Source: Streptomyces sp. 1222.5
GTDB lineage: Bacteria > Actinomycetota > Actinomycetes > Streptomycetales > Streptomycetaceae
Direction: 5' to 3'
Length of the DNA: 64,000 bases
Assembly (NCBI RefSeq): GCF_900105245.1
Contig: NZ_FNSZ01000001.1
Span: forward strand, 3,968,001 to 4,032,000
Below are positions 1 through 8,157 of this stretch, in pieces. The position numbers were made by a program, and so were the translations under genes. Numbering within the stretch: position 1 is the stretch's first letter; each line of letters opens with the position of its first letter. Below the pieces are notes generated by a model that made no database searches, had not been told where the DNA came from, and worked only from the letters and a program-made list of their open reading frames with translations.

Positions 1-1
1 G

Positions 2-892
2 GAGAAGTACGCCGAGCACCACGAGCTGGAGATCGTCACCGGCGTCGAGGTGCACCGCGTGGAGCGGACCGGGGACGGCACGGGCTGGCTGCTGCACGCC
101 TCCGGTGGACGGGAGCTGACCGGCAGCGCGGTCGTCGTCGCCACCGGCTTCAACCACACCCCGCGCATCCCGGACTGGCCCGGGCGGGAGGGGTACGACG
201 GCGACTTCCGGCACGCCGGCGAGTACCGCGACGCCGAGCCGTACGCCGGCCGTGACGTGCTCGTCGTCGGTGTCGGCAACACCGGCGCCGAGATCGCCGT
301 GGACCTGGCGGAGGGCGGGGCCGCCCGGGTGCGGCTGGCGGTGCGCACCGCTCCGCACATCCTGCGCCGGTCGACCCTCGGGTGGGCCGCCCAGTACACC
401 GGCGTGCTGGTACGGCGGCTGCCGGTGGGGCTCGTCGACCGGCTCGCGGGCCCCGTGGGCCGCATCAGCACCCCCGACCTGTCCGCCCAGGGGCTGCCCC
501 GCCCGGACACCGGCCTCTACACCCGGGTGAAACAGGGCGCCATCCCGGTCCAGGACGTCGGCCTGATCGACGCCGTGCGCCGGGGGAAGGTGGAGGTCGT
601 GGCCGCCGTCGAGGCCTTCGAGGACGGCAAGGTGGTCCTCGCCGACGGCAGCCGTCTCTCGCCGGACGCGGTGATCGCGGCCACCGGGTACACGCGGGCC
701 CTGGAGGGGCTCGTCGGGCACCTGGGCGTACTGGACGAGCGCGGCAGGCCGGTGGTGCACGGCGGGCGCACACCGCAACAGGCCACCGGTCTGTATTTCA
801 CCGGTTTCACCAACCCCATCAGCGGAATGTTCCGGGAAATGGCCCTCGACGCCGGACGGATCGCCAAATCGGTGGCGAAGACGCTGAGGTAG
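2..892 (+). CDS. Flavin-containing monooxygenase-type FAD/NAD(P)H oxidoreductase (5'-truncated)
   Basis: The reading frame is open from the left edge, so the N-terminal FAD-binding Rossmann fold lies outside the window; about 296 codons remain. The visible part has an ATGF motif (VVVATGFNHTP) and a second dinucleotide-binding loop (VVGVGNTGAEIA) about 80-90 residues in, then a late ATGYTRAL motif. This is the layout of the CzcO/flavin-containing monooxygenase family, which uses NADPH and FAD to hydroxylate small molecules or run Baeyer-Villiger reactions. It precedes a CoA-thioester catabolic cluster on the same strand and may do an early oxidation in that pathway, which is inference. The first internal Met (position 50) is not the true start because the homologous frame continues upstream. 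Confidence 0.85.
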   Translation, partial: EKYAEHHELEIVTGVEVHRVERTGDGTGWLLHASGGRELTGSAVVVATGFNHTPRIPDWPGREGYDGDFRHAGEYRDAEPYAGRDVLVVGVGNTGAEIAVDLAEGGAARVRLAVRTAPHILRRSTLGWAAQYTGVLVRRLPVGLVDRLAGPVGRISTPDLSAQGLPRPDTGLYTRVKQGAIPVQDVGLIDAVRRGKVEVVAAVEAFEDGKVVLADGSRLSPDAVIAATGYTRALEGLVGHLGVLDERGRPVVHGGRTPQQATGLYFTGFTNPISGMFREMALDAGRIAKSVAKTLR

Positions 893-924
893 CCGCGCAA
901 CAACTTTGCTGTACCGACCCGTTC

Positions 925-939
925 CTGACGAGTCGTCAG
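925..939. promoter_or_regulatory. Operator-like palindrome, cluster operator copy 1
   Basis: CTGACGA-G-TCGTCAG is a perfect inverted repeat with 7-bp arms, 59 bp upstream of the acyl-CoA synthetase start at 998. Related sequences occur at 4045, 10347, 15914 and 15941, each in front of a gene of the same catabolic cluster. The size and symmetry fit a TetR-family operator. The regulator is not identified. Confidence 0.7.
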
Positions 940-997
940 TTCAGTAATCTGACCATGCGTCAGTTTTGTTGGCTGTCTCACAGGAGCGGGCGGAACG

Positions 998-3226
998 ATG
1001 CTTGGATCAACCCACGGCACCCTCACCACCGACTCCCGCCGGGCCCGGGTCATCGCCTGCGGTGAGCAGCGGCCCGGCCGCGCCGTCCACGGCCGCACCG
1101 ACGATCCGGCCGATCTCGACGTCAGCGGACGCCCGCTGTACGCGGACGTGCCCGACCTCGCGCGGTTCTTCCGGCCCGAGTCCGTCGCCGTGGTCGGCGC
1201 CTCGGACGCCGAGGGCCGGCCGAACACCGGGATCACCCGGCAGCTGCTGGCCTGGGCCGAGCGGGTCGGCGCCCGGGTGCATCCGGTGCATCCGAGCAGG
1301 CCGGCCGTGTTCGGCGTCCCCTGCGTGGCCTCCGTCGCCGAGCTGCCCGAACAGGTCGACCTGGCCGTCCTGCTGGTCGCCGACCCCCTCCCGCTGGTCG
1401 AGGAACTGGCCGAGGCCAAGGTGCGGTTCGCGGTCGCCTTCGCCTCCGGATTCGCGGAGACCGGCGAGGCGGGCGCCGAGGCCCAGCGGCTCCTCGCGGA
1501 CACCGTGCGCCGCTCGGGACTGCGGCTGCTCGGCCCGAACACCAACCTCAACGCCTTCGAGCGCTTCCGGGAGGACCTGCCGGGACCCGCCATCGCGCTG
1601 ATCACCCAGTCCGGGCACCAGGGCCGGCCCGTCTTCGCCCTCCAGGAACTCGGTATCCGCCTCTCGCACTGGGCGCCGACCGGCAACGAGGCCGACCTGG
1701 AGACGTCGGACTTCGTCTCCTGGTTCGCCGAGCAGCCCGAGGTCGGCGTCATCGCCGCCTACGTCGAGGGGCTGAAGGACGGCCGCGCCTTCCTGCTGGC
1801 GGCGGACCGCGCCGCCCGCCGCAAGGTGCCCGTGGTCGCCGTGAAGGTGGGCCGGACCGAGACCGGGGCCCGTACGGCCGCCTCCCACACCGGCAAGCTG
1901 ACCGGCGCCGACGACGTGGTGGACGCGGCGATGCGGCAGTACGGCGTGATCCGTGTCGACGGCCTGGACGAACTCCAGGACACCGCCGCCCTGCTGGCCC
2001 GGGCCCGGACGCCCCGGGCCGACGGGGTCGCCGTCTGCTCCATCTCCGGCGGCACCGGCGCCCACGTGGCCGACCTGGCCTCCGCGGCCGGCCTGCGCCT
2101 GCCCCGGCTGTCCGAGGCCAAGCAGGCCGAACTGCACCAGTGGATACCGGAGTACCTGAGCGTGGCCAACCCGGTGGACAACGGCGGCCACCCGGTCGGC
2201 GACGAGCGCGGCCGGAAGATCATCGACGCGATCCTCGCCGACCCCGCGGTCGGGGTGCTGATCTGCCCCGTCACCGGTCCCTTCCCGCCGCTCAGCGACC
2301 GGCTCGTACGGGATCTGGTCGAGGCCGCCGAGGAGACCGACAAGCTGGTGTGCGTGGTGTGGGGCTCACCGGTCGGCACCGAGCCCGCGTACCGGGAGGT
2401 CCTGCTCGGCTCCTCCCGGGTGGCCACCTTCCGGACCGTCGGCAACTGCCTGTCCGCCGTGCGGGCCTGGCTGGACCACCACCGCTTCGTGAGCGGCTAC
2501 CGCTCCCCCTTCGACGAGGCCCCGCGCACCCTGTCGCCCTCCTTCCGCAAGGCCGAGGCCCTGATGCAACCGGGCCGGCAGCTCAGCGAGCACGCGGCCA
2601 AGCAGCTGCTGCGCGCCTACGGCGTCCGGGTGCCGCGTGAGCAGCTGGTGACCAGTGCGGCGGGCGCCGTCCGCGCCGCCGGGCAGGTCGGCTACCCCGT
2701 GGTGATGAAGGCCTCCGGCGGCCAGATCGCCCACAAGACCGAACTCGGCCTGGTGAAGATCGGGCTGACCTCGGCGAGCCAGGTCCGGGACGCCTACCGC
2801 GAGCTGACCGACATCGCCCGCTACGAGGGCGTCGCGCTGGACGGCGTGCTGGTGTGCCAGATGGTGGAGCAGGGCGTGGAGATGGTCGTCGGGGTCACGC
2901 ACGACGAGCTGTTCGGGCCGACGGTGACCGTGGGGCTCGGCGGCGTGCTGGTGGAGGTGCTGCGCGACGCGGCGGTCGGGGTCCCGCCGTTCGGCGAGGA
3001 GCAGGCCCGGGACATGCTCGCCGGGCTGCGGGGCCGGGCGCTGCTGGACGGGGTCCGGGGCCGGCCGCCGGCCGACCGGGACGCCTTGGTGGAGGTGGTC
3101 CTGCGGGTGCAGCGCATGGCCCTGGAACTCGGTGACCACATCGCCGAGCTGGACATCAATCCGCTGCTGGTGCTGCCCCGGGGGCAGGGCGCGGTGGCAC
3201 TGGACGCGCTGGTGGTGTGCCGGTGA
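998..3226 (+). CDS. ADP-forming-type acyl-CoA synthetase (CoA-binding, succinyl-CoA ligase-like and ATP-grasp fusion)
   Basis: This 742-aa protein has a CoA-binding Rossmann domain (about residues 58-150, VAVVGASDAEG), a central succinyl-CoA ligase-like region (about 190-480, with ITQSGHQG, a SHTGKLTG loop and SISGGTGAHVADL), and a C-terminal ATP-grasp domain (about 520-742, VVMKASGG and LDINPLLVLP). This is the single-chain acetate/acyl-CoA ligase (NDP-forming) architecture, which makes acyl-CoA through a phosphohistidine intermediate. A GGAG lies about 12 bases before the ATG at 998. It overlaps the enoyl-CoA hydratase gene by four bases (GTGA), so the two are probably translationally coupled. 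The acid it activates is unknown; a second, AMP-forming ligase lies at 15972. Confidence 0.88.
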   Translation: MLGSTHGTLTTDSRRARVIACGEQRPGRAVHGRTDDPADLDVSGRPLYADVPDLARFFRPESVAVVGASDAEGRPNTGITRQLLAWAERVGARVHPVHPSRPAVFGVPCVASVAELPEQVDLAVLLVADPLPLVEELAEAKVRFAVAFASGFAETGEAGAEAQRLLADTVRRSGLRLLGPNTNLNAFERFREDLPGPAIALITQSGHQGRPVFALQELGIRLSHWAPTGNEADLETSDFVSWFAEQPEVGVIAAYVEGLKDGRAFLLAADRAARRKVPVVAVKVGRTETGARTAASHTGKLTGADDVVDAAMRQYGVIRVDGLDELQDTAALLARARTPRADGVAVCSISGGTGAHVADLASAAGLRLPRLSEAKQAELHQWIPEYLSVANPVDNGGHPVGDERGRKIIDAILADPAVGVLICPVTGPFPPLSDRLVRDLVEAAEETDKLVCVVWGSPVGTEPAYREVLLGSSRVATFRTVGNCLSAVRAWLDHHRFVSGYRSPFDEAPRTLSPSFRKAEALMQPGRQLSEHAAKQLLRAYGVRVPREQLVTSAAGAVRAAGQVGYPVVMKASGGQIAHKTELGLVKIGLTSASQVRDAYRELTDIARYEGVALDGVLVCQMVEQGVEMVVGVTHDELFGPTVTVGLGGVLVEVLRDAAVGVPPFGEEQARDMLAGLRGRALLDGVRGRPPADRDALVEVVLRVQRMALELGDHIAELDINPLLVLPRGQGAVALDALVVCR

Positions 3227-4011
3227 CCGGGGTCGCCCACGAGGTCCGCGAGCAGGTCTCCCACATCACGCTGACCCGCCCCGAAGCCCTCAACGCGCTC
3301 ACGCCCGCGATGCGGGACCGGCTCGTCGACCTGCTGGCGGCGGCCTCCGCGGACCCGGAGGTCCGGGCGGTGGTCCTCACCGGCACCGGGCGCGGCTTCT
3401 GCGCGGGCGCGGACCTGCGGGGCGGTGCGTCCGTCTCCGGTGAACGCGTCACCGGGGACGTGTCCCGCACCCTGCGCCTGGGCGCGCAGCGCCTGATCGC
3501 GTCGGTGCTGGACTGCGAGAAGCCGGTGCTGGCGGCCGTGAACGGCACGGCGGCCGGGCTCGGCGCGCACCTGGCCCTCGCCTGCGACCTGGTCCTGGCG
3601 GCGGAGTCGGCCCGTTTCATCGAGGTGTTCGTCCGCCGCGGCCTGGTCCCGGACGGCGGCGGCGCCTACCTCCTCCCCCGGCTGATCGGCCCGCAGCGGG
3701 CGAAGGAGCTGATGTTCCTCGGCGACGCGGTCCCGGCCGCGGAGGCGGAGCGGCTCGGCCTCGTCAACCGGGTCGTCCCGGACGGCGACCTGGAGAAGAC
3801 GGCGCGCGAGTGGGCGGCCCGCCTGGCCACGGGCCCCACCCGGACCCTGGCCCTGACCAAGGCCCTGGTCAACGCGTCCCTCGACACCGACCGCACCACC
3901 GCCTTCGCCGCGGAGGCCACCGCCCAGGAACTCAACCTGACCACCCGGGACGCCGCCGAGGGCCTCCAGGCCTTCGCGGAACGCCGGGCAGCGGAGTTCC
4001 GTGGGCGCTGA
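3223..4011 (+). CDS. Enoyl-CoA hydratase/isomerase family protein
   Basis: A crotonase-fold protein of about 262 aa. Oxyanion-hole segments are visible (FCAGADL near residue 65; NGTAAGLGAHLALACDL near 105), followed by FIEVFVRRGLVPDGGG, which carries the first catalytic-type Glu but Asp where classical hydratases have the second acidic residue. Such variants include hydratases and isomerases, so the reaction is uncertain. GTG at 3223 overlaps the upstream stop as GTGA and is preferred; an in-frame GTG at 3217 would add two residues. It is co-transcribed with the synthetase and likely acts in the beta-oxidation-like part of this cluster. Confidence 0.88.
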   Translation: MTGVAHEVREQVSHITLTRPEALNALTPAMRDRLVDLLAAASADPEVRAVVLTGTGRGFCAGADLRGGASVSGERVTGDVSRTLRLGAQRLIASVLDCEKPVLAAVNGTAAGLGAHLALACDLVLAAESARFIEVFVRRGLVPDGGGAYLLPRLIGPQRAKELMFLGDAVPAAEAERLGLVNRVVPDGDLEKTAREWAARLATGPTRTLALTKALVNASLDTDRTTAFAAEATAQELNLTTRDAAEGLQAFAERRAAEFRGR

Positions 4012-4044
4012 CCCCCCGCCCCGGCCCGCTCCCGGCCTTCCTTT

Positions 4045-4059
4045 CTGACATGCCGTCAG
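4045..4059. promoter_or_regulatory. Operator-like inverted repeat, cluster operator copy 2
   Basis: CTGACATGCCGTCAG keeps both outer CTGAC/GTCAG arms of the copy at 925. It ends 13 bp before the flavin reductase start, so a bound repressor would cover the promoter or leader. Confidence 0.6.
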
Positions 4060-4072
4060 CTTCAATGGAGGG

Positions 4073-4672
4073 ATGATGGGACACGCAGGGGCGGCGGCCG
4101 CCGCCGTCCGGTATCTGGGGCCCAGGTCCGTGGAGGCGCTGCCGCGGCCGGAGTTGCGGTGTGTGCGGGAGGACGAGCGGGCGCCCGTGGAACCGGGCGA
4201 GTTCCGGCGGGTGCTGGGGGCCTTCGCGTCCGGCGTCACGGTGATCACCGCGCCGGCCCCGGACGGCTCCGGGGGCCCCGCCGGGTTCGCCTGCCAGTCC
4301 TTCTCCTCCCTCTCCCTCGAACCGCCCCTCGTCTGCTTCATGGTGGGCCGTTCGTCCACGACCTGGCCGCGCATCGCCCGCGCCGGCGTCTTCTGCGTCA
4401 ATGTGCTCGGCGCCGGCCAGGAGGAGCTGTGCCGCGGCTTCGCGGTGAGCGGCGCGGACAAGTTCGCGGGGGTCGCGTACGACACCGCGCCCGTCTCCGG
4501 CGCCCCCCGGCTCGCCGGCGTGGCCGCCTGGATCGACTGCACCGTGCACGCCGTGCACACCGGGGGCGACCACCTGATCGTCGTGGGCCGGGTGGACGCC
4601 CTCGGGGCGGAGGGGCCGGGCGAACCGCTGCTCTTCCACCGGGGCCGGTTCGCCCGGCTGGACGGCGGCTGA
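4073..4672 (+). CDS. Flavin reductase domain protein
   Basis: This 199-aa protein has a flavin reductase (HpaC/NADH:FMN reductase-like) domain from about residue 40: FRRVLGAFASGVTVITA, FACQSFSSLSLEPPLVCF and FCVNVLGAGQEELCRGFA. The family supplies reduced FMN or FAD to a partner oxygenase. The 40-residue N-terminal extension is rich in Ala and Arg. GGAGG (4067-4071) sits very close to the ATG at 4073, so ATG at 4076 is an equally good start. No two-component oxygenase large subunit lies next to it; the truncated FAD enzyme at the left edge is of a different class. The partner may lie outside the window. Confidence 0.85.
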   Translation: MMGHAGAAAAAVRYLGPRSVEALPRPELRCVREDERAPVEPGEFRRVLGAFASGVTVITAPAPDGSGGPAGFACQSFSSLSLEPPLVCFMVGRSSTTWPRIARAGVFCVNVLGAGQEELCRGFAVSGADKFAGVAYDTAPVSGAPRLAGVAAWIDCTVHAVHTGGDHLIVVGRVDALGAEGPGEPLLFHRGRFARLDGG

Positions 4673-4686
4673 GGCGTGGACCCCGC

Positions 4687-5994
4687 TCAGGCCACGGCGG
4701 GCAGCCGCGGCGCCGGGGTGCGGCGGATCACCAGGGACATCAGGGCCGCCGCCGCGCACAGGGTGCCGGAGGCGTACCAGACCAGGTCGTAGGAGCCGAA
4801 GACGTCACGGGCGACGCCGCCGAGGTAGGCGACGAGCGCCGCTCCCACCTGGTGGGAGGCGAGGACCCAGCCGAAGACGATCGCGCTGTCCTCGCCGAAC
4901 TGCTCACGGCACAGGGCGAGGGTGGGCGGCACGGTGGCCACCCAGTCGAGGCCGTAGAAGACGATGAAGAAGAGCATCGGCGGATGCACGGCCGGGCCCA
5001 GCAGCATCGGCAGGAACACCAGGGAGATGCCGCGCAGGGCGTAGTAGACGGCGAGCAGCCGGCGCGGTTCGTAGCGGTCGGTGAACCAGCCGGAGGCGAT
5101 CGTGCCGACCACGTCGAACACCCCGATGACCGCGAGCAGCGAGGCCGCCGTCGTGATGGGCATGCCGTGGTCGTGCTCGGCGGGCACGAAGTGGGTCTGC
5201 ACCAGGCCGTTGGTGGACGCCCCGCAGATCGCGAACGTGCCGGCGAGCAGCCAGAAGGTGCCGGTGCGCACGGCACCGGACAGGACCGAGACCGTACGGC
5301 GGGCCGCCCCGGTGACCGGAGGCGGCTTGGGCACGAACTCCGTGGCGCCGTACGGCTTCTGGCCGACGTCGGCCGGATGGTCGCGCAGCAGCAGCCAGAC
5401 GAAGGGGACGACGGCGAGCGCGGCCAGGGCGACCGTGACGGACGCGGGGCGCCAGCCGTGGCGGTCGACGATCCAGGACAGCAGCGGCAGGAAGATCAGC
5501 TGCCCCGAGGCGGAGGCGGCGGTGAGGATGCCGCTGACCAGTCCGCGCCGCTCGGTGAACCAGCGGTTGGTGACGGTCGCCGCGAAGGCGAGGGCCATCG
5601 CGCCGGTGCCGAGTCCGACCATCAGGCCCCAGCACAGCAGCAGCTGCCAGGCCGCCGTCATCCACACGGTCAGGCCCGAGCCGGCCGCGATCACGGTCAG
5701 TGCGACGGCGACGACCCGGCGGATGCCGAAGCGGTCCATCAGCGCGGCGGCGAAGGGGGCGGTGAGGCCGTACAGCGCGAGGTTGATGGAGACGGCCGCG
5801 CCGATCGTGCCGCGCGACCAGCCGAAATCCTCGTTCAGCGGGTCGATGAGCAGACCGGGCAGGGAGCGGAAGGCGGCCGCGCCGATGATCGTGACGAAGG
5901 TGACGGCGGCGACGAACCAGGCGCGGTGCACGCGGCTGGGCCGCCCGGCGGGCGGGACCTCGACGGGGGCTGCGGCTGGGCTTGTCTGAGTCAC
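4687..5994 (-). CDS. MFS transporter
   Basis: This protein of about 435 aa has roughly 12 hydrophobic helices, a cytoplasmic N-terminus and a central loop, as in the major facilitator superfamily (oxalate/formate or monocarboxylate antiporter-like subgroup by general look). The helix 2-3 region carries ALMDRFGIRRVVAVAL, the usual charged MFS loop. The GTG at 5994 is preferred because a GGAAG lies about nine bases upstream and MTQTS... is a normal N-terminus; the frame stays open to 6027 but those codons reach into the divergent promoter. It may import the substrate of the surrounding catabolic cluster. It is divergent from the GlxA-type regulator, which could control it. Confidence 0.87.
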   Translation of the reverse strand: MTQTSPAAAPVEVPPAGRPSRVHRAWFVAAVTFVTIIGAAAFRSLPGLLIDPLNEDFGWSRGTIGAAVSINLALYGLTAPFAAALMDRFGIRRVVAVALTVIAAGSGLTVWMTAAWQLLLCWGLMVGLGTGAMALAFAATVTNRWFTERRGLVSGILTAASASGQLIFLPLLSWIVDRHGWRPASVTVALAALAVVPFVWLLLRDHPADVGQKPYGATEFVPKPPPVTGAARRTVSVLSGAVRTGTFWLLAGTFAICGASTNGLVQTHFVPAEHDHGMPITTAASLLAVIGVFDVVGTIASGWFTDRYEPRRLLAVYYALRGISLVFLPMLLGPAVHPPMLFFIVFYGLDWVATVPPTLALCREQFGEDSAIVFGWVLASHQVGAALVAYLGGVARDVFGSYDLVWYASGTLCAAAALMSLVIRRTPAPRLPAVA

Positions 5995-6053
5995 GTCATC
6001 GAGCTTCCGGTCCACGGCCCCGCGCAACGAGTGGCCCGAAGGACAGTGTTCGC

Positions 6054-6059
6054 TAGGAT
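6054..6059 (+). promoter_or_regulatory. -10 element TAGGAT of a likely leaderless promoter
   Basis: TAGGAT ends six bases before the ATG at 6066. Transcription would then begin at or next to the start codon. No Shine-Dalgarno sequence is seen, which fits a leaderless mRNA, common in Streptomyces. A -35 box is not clear. Confidence 0.5.
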
Positions 6060-6065
6060 CGGGCC

Positions 6066-7064
6066 ATGACTGACGACGAGGAGTTCCGTCCGCACCGGGT
6101 CGCCGTCCTCGCCCTGGACGGGCTGCTGCCCTTCGAGCTGGGCATCCCGCACCGCATCTTCGGCCGCCCCACGGACGGGCGGGGGCGGCTCCTGTACGAC
6201 GTCGTGACGTGCTCGGTACGGCCGCCCGGCCCGGTGGAGACCGACGCCGACTTCGCCGTGCACGTCCCCCACGGACCCGAGGCCCTGGCGAGCGCCGACA
6301 CGGTGATCGTCCCGGCCTCCTACGAACTGGGCCCCGTCTTCGAGGAGGGCCGGCTCACCGACGAGCTGGCCGCGGCCCTGGCCCGCGTCCGTCCCGGCAC
6401 CCGGCTCGCCTCCATCTGCACCGGCGTGTACGTCCTCGCGGCCGCCGGCTACCTGGACGGCCGCCCGGCGACCACGCACTGGGCCGACGCCGAGCGCCTC
6501 CAGCGGCTGTTCCCGAAGATCAGGGTCGACGCGGACGTGCTGTTCATCGACGACGGGGACGTGCTGACCTCGGCCGGGGTGGCCGCCGGCATCGACCTGT
6601 GCCTGCACATGGTGCGCCGCGACTTCGGCACGGCCGTCGCCAACGACGTGGCCCGCCGCACGGTCGTACCGCCGCATCGCGACGGCGGCCAGGCGCAGTA
6701 CATCGAGCGCCCGGTGCCCGACCCGCAGCTGTCGACCACGACCGCCGCCCGCGCCTGGGCGCTGGGCCGCCTCCACGAACCGATCCAGCTGCGCGACATG
6801 GCCGGGCAGGAGTCGATGTCGGTCCGCACCTTCACCCGCCGGTTCCGCGAGGAGGTGGGCGTCAGCCCCGGCCAGTGGCTCACCCAGCAACGGGTGGAGC
6901 GGGCCCGCCACCTGCTGGAGTCCACCGAGCTGTCGATGGACCAGGTGGCCCGCGAGGCCGGGTTCGGCACGGCCCAGTCGATGCGCCAGCACCTCCAGCA
7001 GGCCCTGGGGGTGACCCCGACGGCTTACCGGCGCACGTTCCGGGCGGCGGTGAACGCGGTCTAG
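6066..7064 (+). CDS. GlxA-type AraC family transcriptional regulator (DJ-1/PfpI plus HTH)
   Basis: This 332-aa protein has an N-terminal DJ-1/PfpI (class I glutamine amidotransferase-like) sensor domain over residues 8-180, with the family motif SICTGVYVLAAAGYLDGR and TTHW. A C-terminal AraC DNA-binding domain (about 230-325) has two helix-turn-helix units: LRDMAGQESMSVRTFTRRF and MDQVAREAGFGTAQSMRQHL. Such GlxA-like regulators usually sense small metabolites. It is divergent from the MFS transporter with about 70 bp between them, so it probably acts on that shared region. It has no strong ribosome-binding site (see the leaderless promoter at 6054). Confidence 0.92.
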   Translation: MTDDEEFRPHRVAVLALDGLLPFELGIPHRIFGRPTDGRGRLLYDVVTCSVRPPGPVETDADFAVHVPHGPEALASADTVIVPASYELGPVFEEGRLTDELAAALARVRPGTRLASICTGVYVLAAAGYLDGRPATTHWADAERLQRLFPKIRVDADVLFIDDGDVLTSAGVAAGIDLCLHMVRRDFGTAVANDVARRTVVPPHRDGGQAQYIERPVPDPQLSTTTAARAWALGRLHEPIQLRDMAGQESMSVRTFTRRFREEVGVSPGQWLTQQRVERARHLLESTELSMDQVAREAGFGTAQSMRQHLQQALGVTPTAYRRTFRAAVNAV

Positions 7065-7107
7065 GACGTGGCCGGCAGGGGCGCCCGGGACGGGTCCGGG
7101 AAGCGGC

Positions 7108-8157
7108 CTAGAAGGTGAGCACCGCCCGTGCCACCCGCCCCGCCTCCGCGTCCGCGCGGGCCTTCTCGAAGTCCTCCACCGGGTAGGTCGCCGTCACCAG
7201 TTCGTCGAGCAGCAGGCGGCCCTGGCGGTACAGGTCGGCGTAGAGGGCGATGTCCCGCTGGGGGCGCGAGGAGCCGTAGCGGCAGCCCAGCACGGACTTG
7301 TCCAGGTACAGCGAGGAGACGAGGAAGGACGCCTCGGCCGTGGCCGGCGGCACACCGAGGAGGACCGCCTGGCCGTGCCGGTCGAGGAGGTCGATGGCGG
7401 CGCGGATCAGCTCCACGCGGCCGACGCACTCGAAGGCGTGGTCGGCACCCGTCGGCAGGAGCTCGCGGACCCCCTCGACGGACGTCAGGAAGTCGGTCGC
7501 GCCGAACCGCCGGGCCGCCTCCTCCTTGGCCGGGTTGGCGTCCACCGCCACGATCCGCAGGGCGCCCGCCAGCCGCGCGCCCTGCAGCACGTTGAGCCCG
7601 ATCCCGCCCGTGCCGATGACGACGACGCTGTCCCCGCGGTCCACCCGGGCCCGGTTCAGCACCGCGCCCACCCCCGTGAGCACCCCGCACCCGATCAGCG
7701 CGGCCGAGGCGGCCGGGATGTCCTTCGGGATCCGCACAGCCTGGACGGCCTTGACGACCGTGCGCTCGGCGAAGGCCGAGTTGGACGCGAACTGGTACAC
7801 CGGGTCCGTGCCCCGGGTGAACGGCCTTCCCGGGCGCCCGATCGCCTGCCGGCACATCGTCGGCCGGCCCCGGTCGCACTCCGCGCACGTCCCGCAGTTG
7901 GCGAGCGTGGACAGCGCCACGTGGTCGCCGGGCGCGACGTGCGAGACCCCGGCACCGACCGCCTCGACCACCCCGGCGCCCTCGTGGCCCAGCACCACGG
8001 GCACCGGGAAGGGGATGGTGCCGTCCACCACGGACAGGTCGCTGTGGCACAGCCCCGCCGCCGAGATCGCCACCAGCACCTCACCGGGCCCCGGCTCACG
8101 CACCGCCAGGTCGTCGACCACGCGGACCCGGCCGCCGTCGAACACCACACCACGCAT
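7108..8157 (-). CDS. Zinc-dependent alcohol dehydrogenase
   Basis: This 349-aa medium-chain dehydrogenase has catalytic zinc ligands in GLCHSD and GHEGAG, and the third Cys in LIGCGVLTG. The structural zinc loop is C-x2-C-x2-C-x7-C (NCGTCAECDRGRPTMC). The NAD-binding loop is VVIGTGGIGLNV. The family oxidises primary or secondary alcohols, or formaldehyde-thiol adducts, with NAD(P). ATG at 8157 shares one base with the stop of the upstream acyl-CoA dehydrogenase (TGATG). It is the last gene of the SDR - acyl-CoA dehydrogenase - ADH operon and probably oxidises an alcohol made in the cluster pathway. Confidence 0.9.
   Translation of the reverse strand: MRGVVFDGGRVRVVDDLAVREPGPGEVLVAISAAGLCHSDLSVVDGTIPFPVPVVLGHEGAGVVEAVGAGVSHVAPGDHVALSTLANCGTCAECDRGRPTMCRQAIGRPGRPFTRGTDPVYQFASNSAFAERTVVKAVQAVRIPKDIPAASAALIGCGVLTGVGAVLNRARVDRGDSVVVIGTGGIGLNVLQGARLAGALRIVAVDANPAKEEAARRFGATDFLTSVEGVRELLPTGADHAFECVGRVELIRAAIDLLDRHGQAVLLGVPPATAEASFLVSSLYLDKSVLGCRYGSSRPQRDIALYADLYRQGRLLLDELVTATYPVEDFEKARADAEAGRVARAVLTF

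Noticed and set aside
925..939. A KstR or KstR2 cholesterol-regulator site
   Set aside because: The CTGACG-type palindrome does not contain the AAC/GTT or CAAG/CTTG arms of those operators.
4159..6069. Long plus-strand frame (636 codons) across the flavin reductase and the MFS transporter gene
   Set aside because: It is Arg/Gly/His-rich without any domain and reads through genes with good motifs in other frames; a high-GC shadow frame.
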